From Bacteroidetes bacterium UBA1947 (GTDB lineage: Bacteria; Bacteroidota; Bacteroidia; Chitinophagales; Chitinophagaceae): 39,585 nucleotides of DNA. The stretch lies in contig DDET01000024.1 of assembly GCA_002336915.1 (NCBI GenBank), positions 11,344-50,928 of the forward strand, read 5' to 3'. Under the pieces are notes generated by a model. The model was not told where the DNA came from. It worked only from the letters and a program-made list of their open reading frames with translations, and did no database searches. Below, piece by piece: positions 31,468 to 39,172 of the stretch; position 1 is the first letter of the stretch; each line of letters begins with the position of its first letter. The position numbers and the translations under genes are program-made.

Positions 31468-31803
31468 TCAAAATACCTGGGTAAGTCCGGCAAAGACCAG
31501 GACGATGCCTATACCCGTGAGCCCGTAAAGTACAAAAGCGTAGTTGTTCATCGATGAATGAAAAGCAATGGTAAAAATGCAACTGCCTAAACAAAGAAGC
31601 GCACCGGCAAGTATAAGCGAAAGACCTAACACTCTCTTCTTGGAATTACGCAACTTGATAGCCTCCTGCAGAAGCTCCCTGATAAAATGCACTTCATGTC
31701 CCAGCTCTATGAGCTCATCCTCAACTTGCTGCCTGCTATAACCCCTGGATAGAAGCAGGAAGATGTGGACTGTCACATCTTTACTGTCCTTTATGTCTTC
31801 CAT
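31468..31803 (-). CDS. Small protein with helical N-terminus and two membrane helices
   Basis: A 111-residue protein. Residues 1-53 are charged and helical (DVTVHIFLLLSRGYSRQQVE, then ELGHEVHFIRELLQEAIKLR); two hydrophobic helices follow (VLGLSLILAGALLCLGSCIF and YAFVLYGLTGIGIVLVFAGL). I recognise no family. It lies 72 bp after the TPR membrane protein gene on the same strand, so the two may be co-transcribed. Confidence 0.6.
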   Translation of the reverse strand: MEDIKDSKDVTVHIFLLLSRGYSRQQVEDELIELGHEVHFIRELLQEAIKLRNSKKRVLGLSLILAGALLCLGSCIFTIAFHSSMNNYAFVLYGLTGIGIVLVFAGLTQVF

Positions 31804-31875
31804 AGAAATAAATTGCCGGCAGGCAAATCAAGATAAGCTATTATTTTCTATTTATCAAAAGGACATAACGATCAG

Positions 31876-33702
31876 TTAGTTATCACTCACTTTCTCTTCT
31901 ATCTCCACCGGTGCAGCCTTACTTTTCCTGAGTGAGGGAAGCTTGATAGATATCTTCGAAGCATCCAGCAGTTTGTGGTGCACAAGATAGTGGATCACTT
32001 TCTCCTCCAGCCAATGATGCAGTGGCAGCAAGCCCGCTATGAGCACTATTTTGAATGCCATAAATTTCCATGGTTCACCATGGGTGAAATCATGTATGCG
32101 GTGATCGGCCAGCATGGTGATGAACTCAAAAAAGAAGATAAAGGAGAAAAAGCCCAATGCCCGTATCATGCCGGGATGCACCTTGAACGAACCAAGAATA
32201 GTGAGCAAAATAAAGACACCGATAATGGCTACCACCATAAAAGTGTACTGGATGTTGTGCTGGCGCTCTGTTTCACTGCGCTCCATTTCCGCCCTTAGTT
32301 CCTGCTGTCGTGCTTCATTTTCCACCTCTAGCTGCAGCATCTCTTCTCCTTTGTTTACCGAGGCTTGTGACTCTGCGTATTTTTTATTGAGCAGGGCGAA
32401 TTGGTAGGCCTTGTCTACATTTTTTTGGAGGTAGCTGAGTGAGTCAAGGTAATGGGTCACATCGATCAGGTAAGGGAAATAATCAGCACTCGCAGCAAAT
32501 TTATAGGCGCTGTCAAATTTTTGAATTGCCCCGCTTATATTGTCACGCCTCACTAAAAATTCACCGTATCGCTTGTAAAAATTAGCAAGCGGGATGCCTC
32601 TTTTTTTTGAGGCCAGCAGGCGATTTTCTGCCATCTGGTAAAATACTTGTGCCGAATCCGCTTTGCCTTTAGCCTCAAATATATAACCATTCAACCTGTA
32701 GTAAAGGATCGTGTCCTGGCTTGCTATTTTGTGTATCTCCTCCGGGTATTGCTTTTCATACAGGTCTCTCAATTTTCCAAAAAGACCATTGTCGACAAGA
32801 TATGACCTGTATAAAACAAATGCCATTCCATTAATGTATTCCGCCCCATGCAGCTTTGCATAGTGGATAACGCTTTGCGTTATCTTTTCACCCTGGTCCC
32901 CCTCGTGATTATGAAATAAAATATTTGCAAAATCGATGTTTAACAGCATTAGCCTGTTCGAATCGACCGATTTATGGCCGGAGAGCATTTTGATCTGAGC
33001 CTTCTTGTAATACTTGCCTTTTTCGTATTTTTTTAAAAAATAATAGAACGCAGACAATCGTTGATAACAGTCAATTTTCAACTCTTCGTTTCCGATCTTT
33101 TCTGATAATAGAAGCGCATCCGTGTAGCTGCGGAAGGCCTCGATTTTCTTATTGGCTTTCTCCTTGCAATAACCCAATACCAACATACATTCTGCCCTTA
33201 GCCTGTCATTATTTAATTGACTGACATAATAGTAGGCCTTGTTGACGTTATCATTTGCGAGTTCAATATTACCGGCAATTGCATAGGCTTTAGCCAGGTT
33301 AGCGTAGGCACGATATAGCCATTCATTGCTGTTAACATTGTGCGCTAATGTAAGCATCTCATTAGCAAAGGCTAATGCTTTTGCTTCTGTCAGGTATTCT
33401 GATAAATAATCTAATTCATATTTAAAATACTTGTCGTACGAATTGAATAGCAATGTATCATCGAGCAAAGCTGTCTGGATAGCCAGATCGAAGAGCTGGT
33501 CTTTTTTAGGGACACTATCCAGCAATATATACTGCTCTCCCAGCAAGGTCAAAATATCGATTCGCCGGGATGCAACATTTGTGGCGTTGTATTTACGCCA
33601 AAGTCCATCTATCTCTGTTCTTACTGTTTTTGCAACACCTGGTAATGAAGCAGTAAGGAAGAAAAATAACGAAAAACCGTATATATATCGGTGAACTTTC
33701 AT
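31876..33702 (-). CDS. TPR-coiled-coil membrane protein without a recognisable output domain
   Basis: A 608-residue protein. A signal peptide (to about residue 24, GVAK) precedes a TPR solenoid (about 40-440) that would sit in the periplasm. Then a charged coiled coil (about 450-490; GEEMLQLEVENEARQQELRA) leads to a membrane helix (YTFMVVAIIGVFILLTILG), a second helix and a third, with a His-rich piece near the end (HDFTHG, LHHWLEE, YLVHHKLL). In Bacteroidota this TPR-coil-helix plan usually ends in a histidine kinase or LuxR domain; here it ends in a short basic tail. It may be a sensor or scaffold. No kinase or DNA-binding motif is visible. Confidence 0.7.
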   Translation of the reverse strand: MKVHRYIYGFSLFFFLTASLPGVAKTVRTEIDGLWRKYNATNVASRRIDILTLLGEQYILLDSVPKKDQLFDLAIQTALLDDTLLFNSYDKYFKYELDYLSEYLTEAKALAFANEMLTLAHNVNSNEWLYRAYANLAKAYAIAGNIELANDNVNKAYYYVSQLNNDRLRAECMLVLGYCKEKANKKIEAFRSYTDALLLSEKIGNEELKIDCYQRLSAFYYFLKKYEKGKYYKKAQIKMLSGHKSVDSNRLMLLNIDFANILFHNHEGDQGEKITQSVIHYAKLHGAEYINGMAFVLYRSYLVDNGLFGKLRDLYEKQYPEEIHKIASQDTILYYRLNGYIFEAKGKADSAQVFYQMAENRLLASKKRGIPLANFYKRYGEFLVRRDNISGAIQKFDSAYKFAASADYFPYLIDVTHYLDSLSYLQKNVDKAYQFALLNKKYAESQASVNKGEEMLQLEVENEARQQELRAEMERSETERQHNIQYTFMVVAIIGVFILLTILGSFKVHPGMIRALGFFSFIFFFEFITMLADHRIHDFTHGEPWKFMAFKIVLIAGLLPLHHWLEEKVIHYLVHHKLLDASKISIKLPSLRKSKAAPVEIEEKVSDN

Positions 33703-33750
33703 TTTATTGACTAAAAGGATATTAACTATAAGAAAAAATTATGAAAAGGC

Positions 33751-33780
33751 TTGACATGATATTTTAAAAACGTAAATTTA
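33751..33780 (+). promoter_or_regulatory. Candidate promoter of the duplicated small secreted protein
   Basis: TTG (33751-33753) and TAAATTTA (33773-33780, 7 of 8 to TAnnTTTG) are 19 nt apart, the standard Bacteroidota spacing. The ATG at 33824 gives a leader near 37 nt. Confidence 0.5.
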
Positions 33781-33823
33781 TGCCTTTCAAACTCATTTCC
33801 ACACACAAAATAGAATAAATGTT

Positions 33824-34483
33824 ATGAACAAAAAAGCCTTTTTAACTGCCTTTATCTGCCTAATGTTAATTGGCATTAACAAATCAGTAGGCAAGCCGCC
33901 CGCCGGTGGTCTTACCAGCTACCAGGCAGTTGATGCGACAACTGCCCAATCTTATATTGCGAACTATAAAACCAACGTACCAAACAAATTCGCAGAGGCT
34001 TATATATTAGATGCTAATGCAATAGGGGCAATAGCTACCAGCGGAGCTACGGCAATACGCATGTATAACGCCTTAGCGGGCGAAGCTAATAAAGTTGCGA
34101 TAATGGTACCTGTTGATGCAAATTTTAATAACAACACTAGCGTTCCACAAATGGCAGCTATGTCGGGCACATGGTTGTGCCCGCCAAACTGTGACGTAAC
34201 AAAAACAGGGGCCAGCGCTACCCAGATAAGTAATGCAAACGCGCAGGCGGCAATAACCAGCTATAACAGTAATGGCTCTTTCGACAGCTATAACGCATTC
34301 ATTATTTATCCCGCTGCCATTGCTGCCCTTAAAACAGGAGGCGCTGTATCTATCCAGATATGTCATGGGATAAATTCCTCCACCGGCGCGCGCTGCATGA
34401 TATACCGCGGTGTCAATGCAAGTGGTGCCGCTACCTACTTAATGGAAGACGCAAGCAACATGTGCAATCGCTGCGGAATGTAA
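33824..34483 (+). CDS. Secreted protein made of two tandem repeats, unknown family
   Basis: A 219-residue protein with a signal peptide (to about residue 23). Two copies of one unit follow: residues 36-100 (AVDATTAQSYIANYKTN, EAYILDANAIGAIATSGATA, then IRMYNAL) and 134-200 (QISNANAQAAITSYNSNG, NAFIIYPAAIAALKTGGAVS, then IQICHGI). The Cys residues (C119, C123, C180, C191, C214, C217) include CPPNC in the linker and CNRC at the very end, apt for disulfides or metal. No family is recognised and there is no sorting domain, so it stays in the periplasm or is lost from the cell in another way. Strong hairpin downstream. Confidence 0.7.
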   Translation: MNKKAFLTAFICLMLIGINKSVGKPPAGGLTSYQAVDATTAQSYIANYKTNVPNKFAEAYILDANAIGAIATSGATAIRMYNALAGEANKVAIMVPVDANFNNNTSVPQMAAMSGTWLCPPNCDVTKTGASATQISNANAQAAITSYNSNGSFDSYNAFIIYPAAIAALKTGGAVSIQICHGINSSTGARCMIYRGVNASGAATYLMEDASNMCNRCGM

Positions 34484-34499
34484 AAAATTGAATCTCAAT

Positions 34500-34540
34500 G
34501 CAATAAAAACGCCCCGCAAAAAACGGGGCGTTTTTATTGC
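34500..34540. terminator. Very strong bidirectional terminator
   Basis: GCAATAAAAACGCCCCG (34500-34516) / CGGGGCGTTTTTATTGC (34524-34540): a 17-bp perfect stem with a 7-nt loop and T run. Confidence 0.92.
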
Positions 34541-34556
34541 CGGAAGCGGCCCATTA

Positions 34557-34588
34557 TTGACAAAATTGCAAAAAAATGCGTACATTAG
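34557..34588 (+). promoter_or_regulatory. Candidate promoter of the first paralogous T9SS protein
   Basis: TTG (34557-34559) and TACATTAG (34581-34588, 7 of 8 to TAnnTTTG) are 21 nt apart; the ATG is at 34622. Confidence 0.4.
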
Positions 34589-34621
34589 TTTCATTATTTC
34601 ACCTGTATCAATAACACCTTT

Positions 34622-35641
34622 ATGATCAAAAAACTTCTACTTTTATTTTGTGTAGCAACTTGCTTCAAAGCCACTGCACAGCCTACATTAACATTGGCTA
34701 CCTCCGGCCCTTTTGCAGACATACACAAATACTACACATCCACCCTTATGCCAGGTCCGGGACCAAGTGGCGCTAACCAGACGTGGGACTTTACTACGAC
34801 AATCGACACAGGCGCACCGGCGCCAGGCCAATATGGCGGCTATATTACCTGTCCTACTGCGGTTTCCTATTGCGACACTTTTGTCGGAAGTACTTTTGGC
34901 AGCACTACGCAGGGCTTGTTTCAATACCAGTATTATAAGACAACGCCTACTACCGTAAGTCTTAATGGGTTTTACAGGACAGGAGCTTTCGTGAAATTCA
35001 CCGATCCTGAAGACATATTTCATTTCCCGATGCACTACAATGATAACTTCAACGATACTTTTGCTGCACATTACTCGGGAGGAGGACACGACTATCTTGA
35101 GAACGGAAGGATCTATGATACTGCAGACGCCTGGGGCACGCTGAAACTGCCTAACGGAACCTTCGCAAACGTACTTAGGGTAAAGCGTGTAGAAGTACTC
35201 AGGGACAGCGACCTTATGGATGTGAATGGCGGCAGCGGTTATATACGTACTTCTTACACATGGTATAGCACGGCCCGACATGAATACCTGCTGCAGATAT
35301 ACTTACCGCAGATAGTTAATGGCTTCCCCACCGGCGGTTCATTGATAAAGTTCACAGACCAATTACCAACAGGTATATCCAACTTCAACAACACGATAAC
35401 AGGCATCACGCTGTCGCCAAACCCGGCAAAAGAGAACCTGAATATCACGTTTAACGATGTGCTTAATGAGCAGGTAAACATAAGCCTTGTGGACATGATG
35501 GGTAAAGTAATTATGCAGGCCAACTGCGCAAGTGGTGTGAAGCAATACCATGTTAACACATCAGGTATTCCATCCGGCGTTTACTTTATGCATTTTAAAA
35601 CCAGCCAGGGTAATGCTGTAAGTAAAGTGGAGATACTATAA
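34622..35641 (+). CDS. T9SS-exported surface protein, paralog 1
   Basis: A 339-residue protein with signal peptide (to about residue 19, ATAQ; mature start PTLTLATSG). The middle is shared with its neighbour at 35770: ANQTWDF, TDPEDIFHFPMHYNDNFNDTF, YDTADAWGTLKLPNGTF and VLRVKRVEVLRDS. The last 80 residues are a type IX sorting domain (LSPNPAKENLNITF, VSLVDMMGK-like, ending AVSKVEIL). No enzymatic motif is visible. It is probably a secreted or surface-bound protein of a family common in Bacteroidota that I cannot name. Confidence 0.78.
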   Translation: MIKKLLLLFCVATCFKATAQPTLTLATSGPFADIHKYYTSTLMPGPGPSGANQTWDFTTTIDTGAPAPGQYGGYITCPTAVSYCDTFVGSTFGSTTQGLFQYQYYKTTPTTVSLNGFYRTGAFVKFTDPEDIFHFPMHYNDNFNDTFAAHYSGGGHDYLENGRIYDTADAWGTLKLPNGTFANVLRVKRVEVLRDSDLMDVNGGSGYIRTSYTWYSTARHEYLLQIYLPQIVNGFPTGGSLIKFTDQLPTGISNFNNTITGITLSPNPAKENLNITFNDVLNEQVNISLVDMMGKVIMQANCASGVKQYHVNTSGIPSGVYFMHFKTSQGNAVSKVEIL

Positions 35642-35658
35642 TAGGCAGGACACTCGAT

Positions 35659-35696
35659 AAAAGCGGGCCGTATCTTTGATCCGGCCCGCTTTTTTA
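35659..35696 (+). terminator. Terminator between the two paralogs
   Basis: AAAAGCGGGCCG (35659-35670) / CGGCCCGCTTTT (35682-35693), 12-bp perfect stem, 11-nt loop, T run. It separates the two paralogous genes into single transcripts. Confidence 0.88.
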
Positions 35697-35710
35697 TGCT
35701 TGTCATTTGC

Positions 35711-35741
35711 TTGTATTCCTTAACATAAACACTTATGTTTG
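35711..35741 (+). promoter_or_regulatory. Promoter of the second paralogous T9SS protein
   Basis: TTG (35711-35713) and TATGTTTG (35734-35741, exact TAnnTTTG) are 20 nt apart. The ATG at 35770 is about 28 bp downstream of the -7 box, which supports that start over the TTG at 35746. Confidence 0.6.
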
Positions 35742-35769
35742 AACATTGTGTAACCTAAACTTATCGAAT

Positions 35770-36771
35770 ATGCTCAAATTATTTCTACCCGCAACTTTGC
35801 TTTTTGTTTTCAGTCAATCAATAGCACAACCAACGCTTACTTCAACCTGCAATCCTATCAATGGAGATAGCATGGTTTATTACAACTGCGATTCGGTAGG
35901 TACCGGGGCCGTAGGCGCCAACGTTACCTGGGACTATAGCGGCCTTGTCACCACATCGAACCAGACATTGCATTTTGCCTCATGCCCTGCCGGGCCGGGC
36001 TGTGCCAGCTTCCCGGGCTCGTCCCTCGCCAATTCTACTACCGCCAACGCATATCATTTGTATTATATTACCAGCGCTACCAAACTTTCGATGAATGGAA
36101 CAGATCTCCCGTCCAATGTCGTTTATTCCGACCCTGAGGATTTTCTTCATTATCCTTTTACCTACAACGATAAATTTACCGACAGTTTCAAAGCCACTTT
36201 TGTTTCGGCCAGTTATAATTACCTGCGCTTTGGAACGACATCTGATACCGCTGACGGATGGGGCACGCTGATATTGCCCTCGGGCACTTTCCACAATGCC
36301 CTTAGAGTGCACAAGGTGCAGCAATACAAAGACAGCAACACGGCCTTCCCGTTCACAACCACTTATCACGACGACCTGTACATGTGGTACGTTCCCGGGA
36401 TAAGGGATTTTGTTTTTGGCATAACACAGCCTATGCAGATAAACGGCAACCCCACCGGCACTACCGTCGTGGCTTACCGCAATATATCGCCCTCTGCCGG
36501 AGTGAATGCCTTCAACTTTGATGATGTCAACTTGTCTATCTTCCCCAACCCTGCAAAAGACAAATTAACTATAAAGCTGGGTGAACAATTTAATGAGCAG
36601 ATACAAGTGAGCCTCACAGATATGCTGGGCAAAGAGATCATGGCCGAGGGGTATAATACTAAAATAATGCAGCAATGCAGTTTCAACACAAGCAGCTTAG
36701 CGCCGGGCTTATACTTTGTATGCTTGCACACAAGCAAAGGCAACATCACAAGAAAAGTGGAGATACTTTAG
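35770..36771 (+). CDS. T9SS-exported surface protein, paralog 2
   Basis: A 333-residue protein from ATG 35770, which starts the signal peptide MLKLFLPATLLFVFSQSIAQ. It aligns with the preceding gene product end to end: ANVTWDYSG, SDPEDFLHYPFTYNDKFTDS, SDTADGWGTLILPSGTFHNA, then LRVHKVQQYKDSN. It also ends in a type IX sorting domain (IFPNPAKDKLTIKLG, VSLTDMLGKEIM, ending RKVEIL). The copies have drifted considerably but share all landmarks, so this is an old tandem duplication. Each copy has its own promoter and terminator. Confidence 0.8.
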   Translation: MLKLFLPATLLFVFSQSIAQPTLTSTCNPINGDSMVYYNCDSVGTGAVGANVTWDYSGLVTTSNQTLHFASCPAGPGCASFPGSSLANSTTANAYHLYYITSATKLSMNGTDLPSNVVYSDPEDFLHYPFTYNDKFTDSFKATFVSASYNYLRFGTTSDTADGWGTLILPSGTFHNALRVHKVQQYKDSNTAFPFTTTYHDDLYMWYVPGIRDFVFGITQPMQINGNPTGTTVVAYRNISPSAGVNAFNFDDVNLSIFPNPAKDKLTIKLGEQFNEQIQVSLTDMLGKEIMAEGYNTKIMQQCSFNTSSLAPGLYFVCLHTSKGNITRKVEIL

Positions 36772-36788
36772 TCATACAATTCAGATAT

Positions 36789-36827
36789 AAAAGAAAAGCC
36801 CCACGTTAAACCGGGGGCTTTTCTTTT
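36789..36827. terminator. Bidirectional terminator
   Basis: AAAAGAAAAGCCCC (36789-36802) / GGGGCTTTTCTTTT (36814-36827), 14-bp perfect stem, 11-nt loop, between the second paralog and the convergent dipeptidase gene. Confidence 0.88.
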
Positions 36828-36842
36828 GTATCTCATCAAAAT

Positions 36843-38213
36843 TTACTTGCTCATTTCTGCAAAGTATTTGTGGAAGTATGGTATTGTTTCTATGCCTTTG
36901 TAATAATTGAACAGGTCATACTTCTCATTCGGTGAGTGTATGTTGTCGTTATCCAAACCAAAACCAAGCAGTACCGTCTTTAAGCCCAGCACACTTTCAA
37001 ACAATGCAACGATCGGTATGCTGCCACCGCCACGTGTCGGAATAGGATCTTTACCAAAAGAAGTTTGTATTGCCTTAGCCGCAGCTTTGTAAGCTACAGA
37101 ATCGGTTGGCGTAACCACTGGCTCACCGCCATGGTGTGCGGTAACTTTTACAGTTACATAGTCCGGAGCTATACTCTCAAAATGTTTCGCGAACATTTCC
37201 GATATCTCGTCCGATGTCTGGTTAGGCACCAGGCGCATAGATATCTTGGCATTTGCTTTTGATGGCAATACTGTTTTAGCGCCTTCGCCGGTATAGCCAC
37301 CCCATATACCATTCACATCAAGGGTGGGACGTATGCCTGTACGTTCGAGGTTGGTGTATCCTTTTTCACCCCACACCTCTTTAATGCCCAGCTCACTTTT
37401 GTATTCAGTAAGGTCAAAGGGGGCTTTGTTTAAAGCTTCACGTTCAGTTGCACTCAGCTCCTGTACTTTATCATAAAAACCGGGTATGGTAATGTGGTTG
37501 TTCTCATCGTGCAAGGAAGCTATCATCTTGCAGAGAATATTTACAGGGTTAGCAACTGCGCCCCCATATACACCGCTGTGCAGGTCGCGGTTTGGACCCA
37601 CCACTTCTACTTCCATATAAGCAAGACCACGTAAACCCGTTTCCAGGGACGGATGCTCCATGCTGATCATTGAAGTGTCGGAGATAAGCACAATATCCGC
37701 TTTCAGTTTTTCTTTATTCTCTTTGAGGAAGATGCCCAGGTTCGATGAGCCAACTTCTTCCTCACCTTCTATCATCATCTTAATATTGCAAGGCAATGTG
37801 TTGGTCTTGTTCATCATCTCCAGTGCCTTTACATGCATGAACATCTGGCCCTTATCATCGCAGGCACCACGCGCGTATATGCGGCCGTCTTTTATCACCG
37901 GTTCAAAAGGGCCGCTATGCCAGAGGTCCAGCGGATCGGGCGGCTGCACGTCATAGTGCCCGTACACCAGCACGGTAGGCAATGCGGGGTCAATTATCTT
38001 TTCACCATAAACAATGGGGTGCCCGGCGGTAGGGCATATTTCAGCCTTGTCGCAACCTGCCTTCAGCATATTTTCCTTTACAGCTTCGGCACAGCGCGCT
38101 ACATCGCCTTTGTATTTGCTATCCGCGCTTACAGAAGGTATGCGCAACAGCTCGAACAGCTCATCAAGAAAACGTTGTTTATTCTCAGCTAAGTAATCGT
38201 TCCAAACTTGCAT
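36843..38213 (-). CDS. M20-family dipeptidase
   Basis: A 456-residue cytosolic metallopeptidase of the M20 carnosinase-like group. VYGHYDVQPPDPLDLW puts metal ligand H86 next to D88; ARGACDDKGQMFMHVKA supplies the bridging Asp (D119) and its pair; MIEGEEEVGS holds the catalytic Glu (E151/E152). The dimerisation insert is DLHSGVYGGAVANP. The C-terminal metal ligand His is in IHSPNEKYD. It hydrolyses dipeptides and small peptides. The start lies at 38213, 22 bp after a -7 element at 38236-38243. The neighbours are unrelated. Confidence 0.93.
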   Translation of the reverse strand: MQVWNDYLAENKQRFLDELFELLRIPSVSADSKYKGDVARCAEAVKENMLKAGCDKAEICPTAGHPIVYGEKIIDPALPTVLVYGHYDVQPPDPLDLWHSGPFEPVIKDGRIYARGACDDKGQMFMHVKALEMMNKTNTLPCNIKMMIEGEEEVGSSNLGIFLKENKEKLKADIVLISDTSMISMEHPSLETGLRGLAYMEVEVVGPNRDLHSGVYGGAVANPVNILCKMIASLHDENNHITIPGFYDKVQELSATEREALNKAPFDLTEYKSELGIKEVWGEKGYTNLERTGIRPTLDVNGIWGGYTGEGAKTVLPSKANAKISMRLVPNQTSDEISEMFAKHFESIAPDYVTVKVTAHHGGEPVVTPTDSVAYKAAAKAIQTSFGKDPIPTRGGGSIPIVALFESVLGLKTVLLGFGLDNDNIHSPNEKYDLFNYYKGIETIPYFHKYFAEMSK

Positions 38214-38235
38214 GATTTACTATTTTTTTAGAGGC

Positions 38236-38243
38236 CAAAAGTA
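38236..38243 (-). promoter_or_regulatory. Candidate -7 element for the dipeptidase gene
   Basis: TACTTTTG on the minus strand (exact TAnnTTTG); a TTG lies 22 nt further upstream (plus-strand CAA at 38266-38268), slightly longer than the usual spacing. Confidence 0.42.
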
Positions 38244-38301
38244 ATTAGCCTGTTTCACAATTCAGCAATTTATCTTTTGTATCGCGGGGTGAATTTCGAT
38301 G

Positions 38302-39027
38302 TTAATCTTCCTTTTTTTCAACCACCCCGAATTTCAGCCGGTGTATTTTCCCTCGCCTGCTTTTCATAATACCAATCGGTATTCCCGAGAAGGCATAAAT
38401 GATACCCGAGAAAAATGGCATGCGGGGCAATAGCAATGCCAACAGTATCGATGCCGTGCCTATGCTGAGCATTATGGCCTGGTCATACATAGTTGTTTTC
38501 GTTTCGAATACCTCACTTTCTGTAAGCTCCAGCTCATCCCTGCAGTTCAGCGCATGCCGGTACATTAAGAACAACAGTGTAAAAACAGCCATAAAAGCAC
38601 CACTGTATATTATCATAAGCTTATAAACATCTTTACCTTCCAGAATCAGTTTGCTTTCTGCGATCAATGCAATAATAAATGAGGCAAGAAACTTGAGTGG
38701 ATACACAAAAAAAAGGACAACGACAATGAGAATCGCACTTAAGGCATGTGTATATCCATCATTCAGGGCATAACGGCGAAAAAACTCGTGGTGCAGCCCC
38801 CATATATAAAACAGGAACATAAAACCAAAACCAAAAGGAATAAACCCGATCAGTTCTTCTACCAGTTTATCAAAAGTTTTCAGCACCTCCAGCGATACAA
38901 TTAATAAGGTCACGGCAAAAGCAAAAACCGCATCTGTAAACGCTTCTATACGCGATACCTCGTGGCCGCGCCACCGTATCTTGTCTTTTTTCTGCTTGTG
39001 CTTCATTTTCACATGCTGGCGGATCAT
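38302..39027 (-). CDS. TMEM175-family (DUF1211) channel protein
   Basis: A 241-residue polytopic protein. The mark is EVSRIEAFTDAVFAFAVTLL (about 25-44), the first helix of the TMEM175/DUF1211 family, where the FSD motif appears as FTD. Around six helices in total follow (GFIPFGFGFMFLFYIWG, ALSAILIVVVLFFVYPL, LMIIYSGAFMAVFTLLFLMY, AIMLSIGTASILLALLLP). Family members are potassium-selective channels. The N-terminus has two Met options (39027 and 39009); the basic MKHKQKKDKIRWRGHE could be the true start. It is divergent to queA. Confidence 0.82.
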   Translation of the reverse strand: MIRQHVKMKHKQKKDKIRWRGHEVSRIEAFTDAVFAFAVTLLIVSLEVLKTFDKLVEELIGFIPFGFGFMFLFYIWGLHHEFFRRYALNDGYTHALSAILIVVVLFFVYPLKFLASFIIALIAESKLILEGKDVYKLMIIYSGAFMAVFTLLFLMYRHALNCRDELELTESEVFETKTTMYDQAIMLSIGTASILLALLLPRMPFFSGIIYAFSGIPIGIMKSRRGKIHRLKFGVVEKKED

Positions 39028-39113
39028 TTGTGAATGTTTTTAAACAAAATAATAATTGTATCTAGACAAAGCAACTAAAAAACGCTAATGTGTCACCCGT
39101 TTACATTGCCAAA

Positions 39114-39144
39114 TTGACAAATCGCATTATTTTATGTAACTTCG
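39114..39144 (+). promoter_or_regulatory. Candidate promoter of queA
   Basis: TTG (39114-39116) and TAACTTCG (39137-39144, 7 of 8 to TAnnTTTG) are 20 nt apart; the ATG is at 39173. Confidence 0.45.
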
Positions 39145-39172
39145 CACACTTTTTAACCAATAAGTTCCAGAT

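Noticed and set aside
34688..35281. 197-codon minus-strand open frame opposite paralog 1
   Set aside because: Antisense to a supported T9SS protein and lacks any domain signature; a coding shadow.
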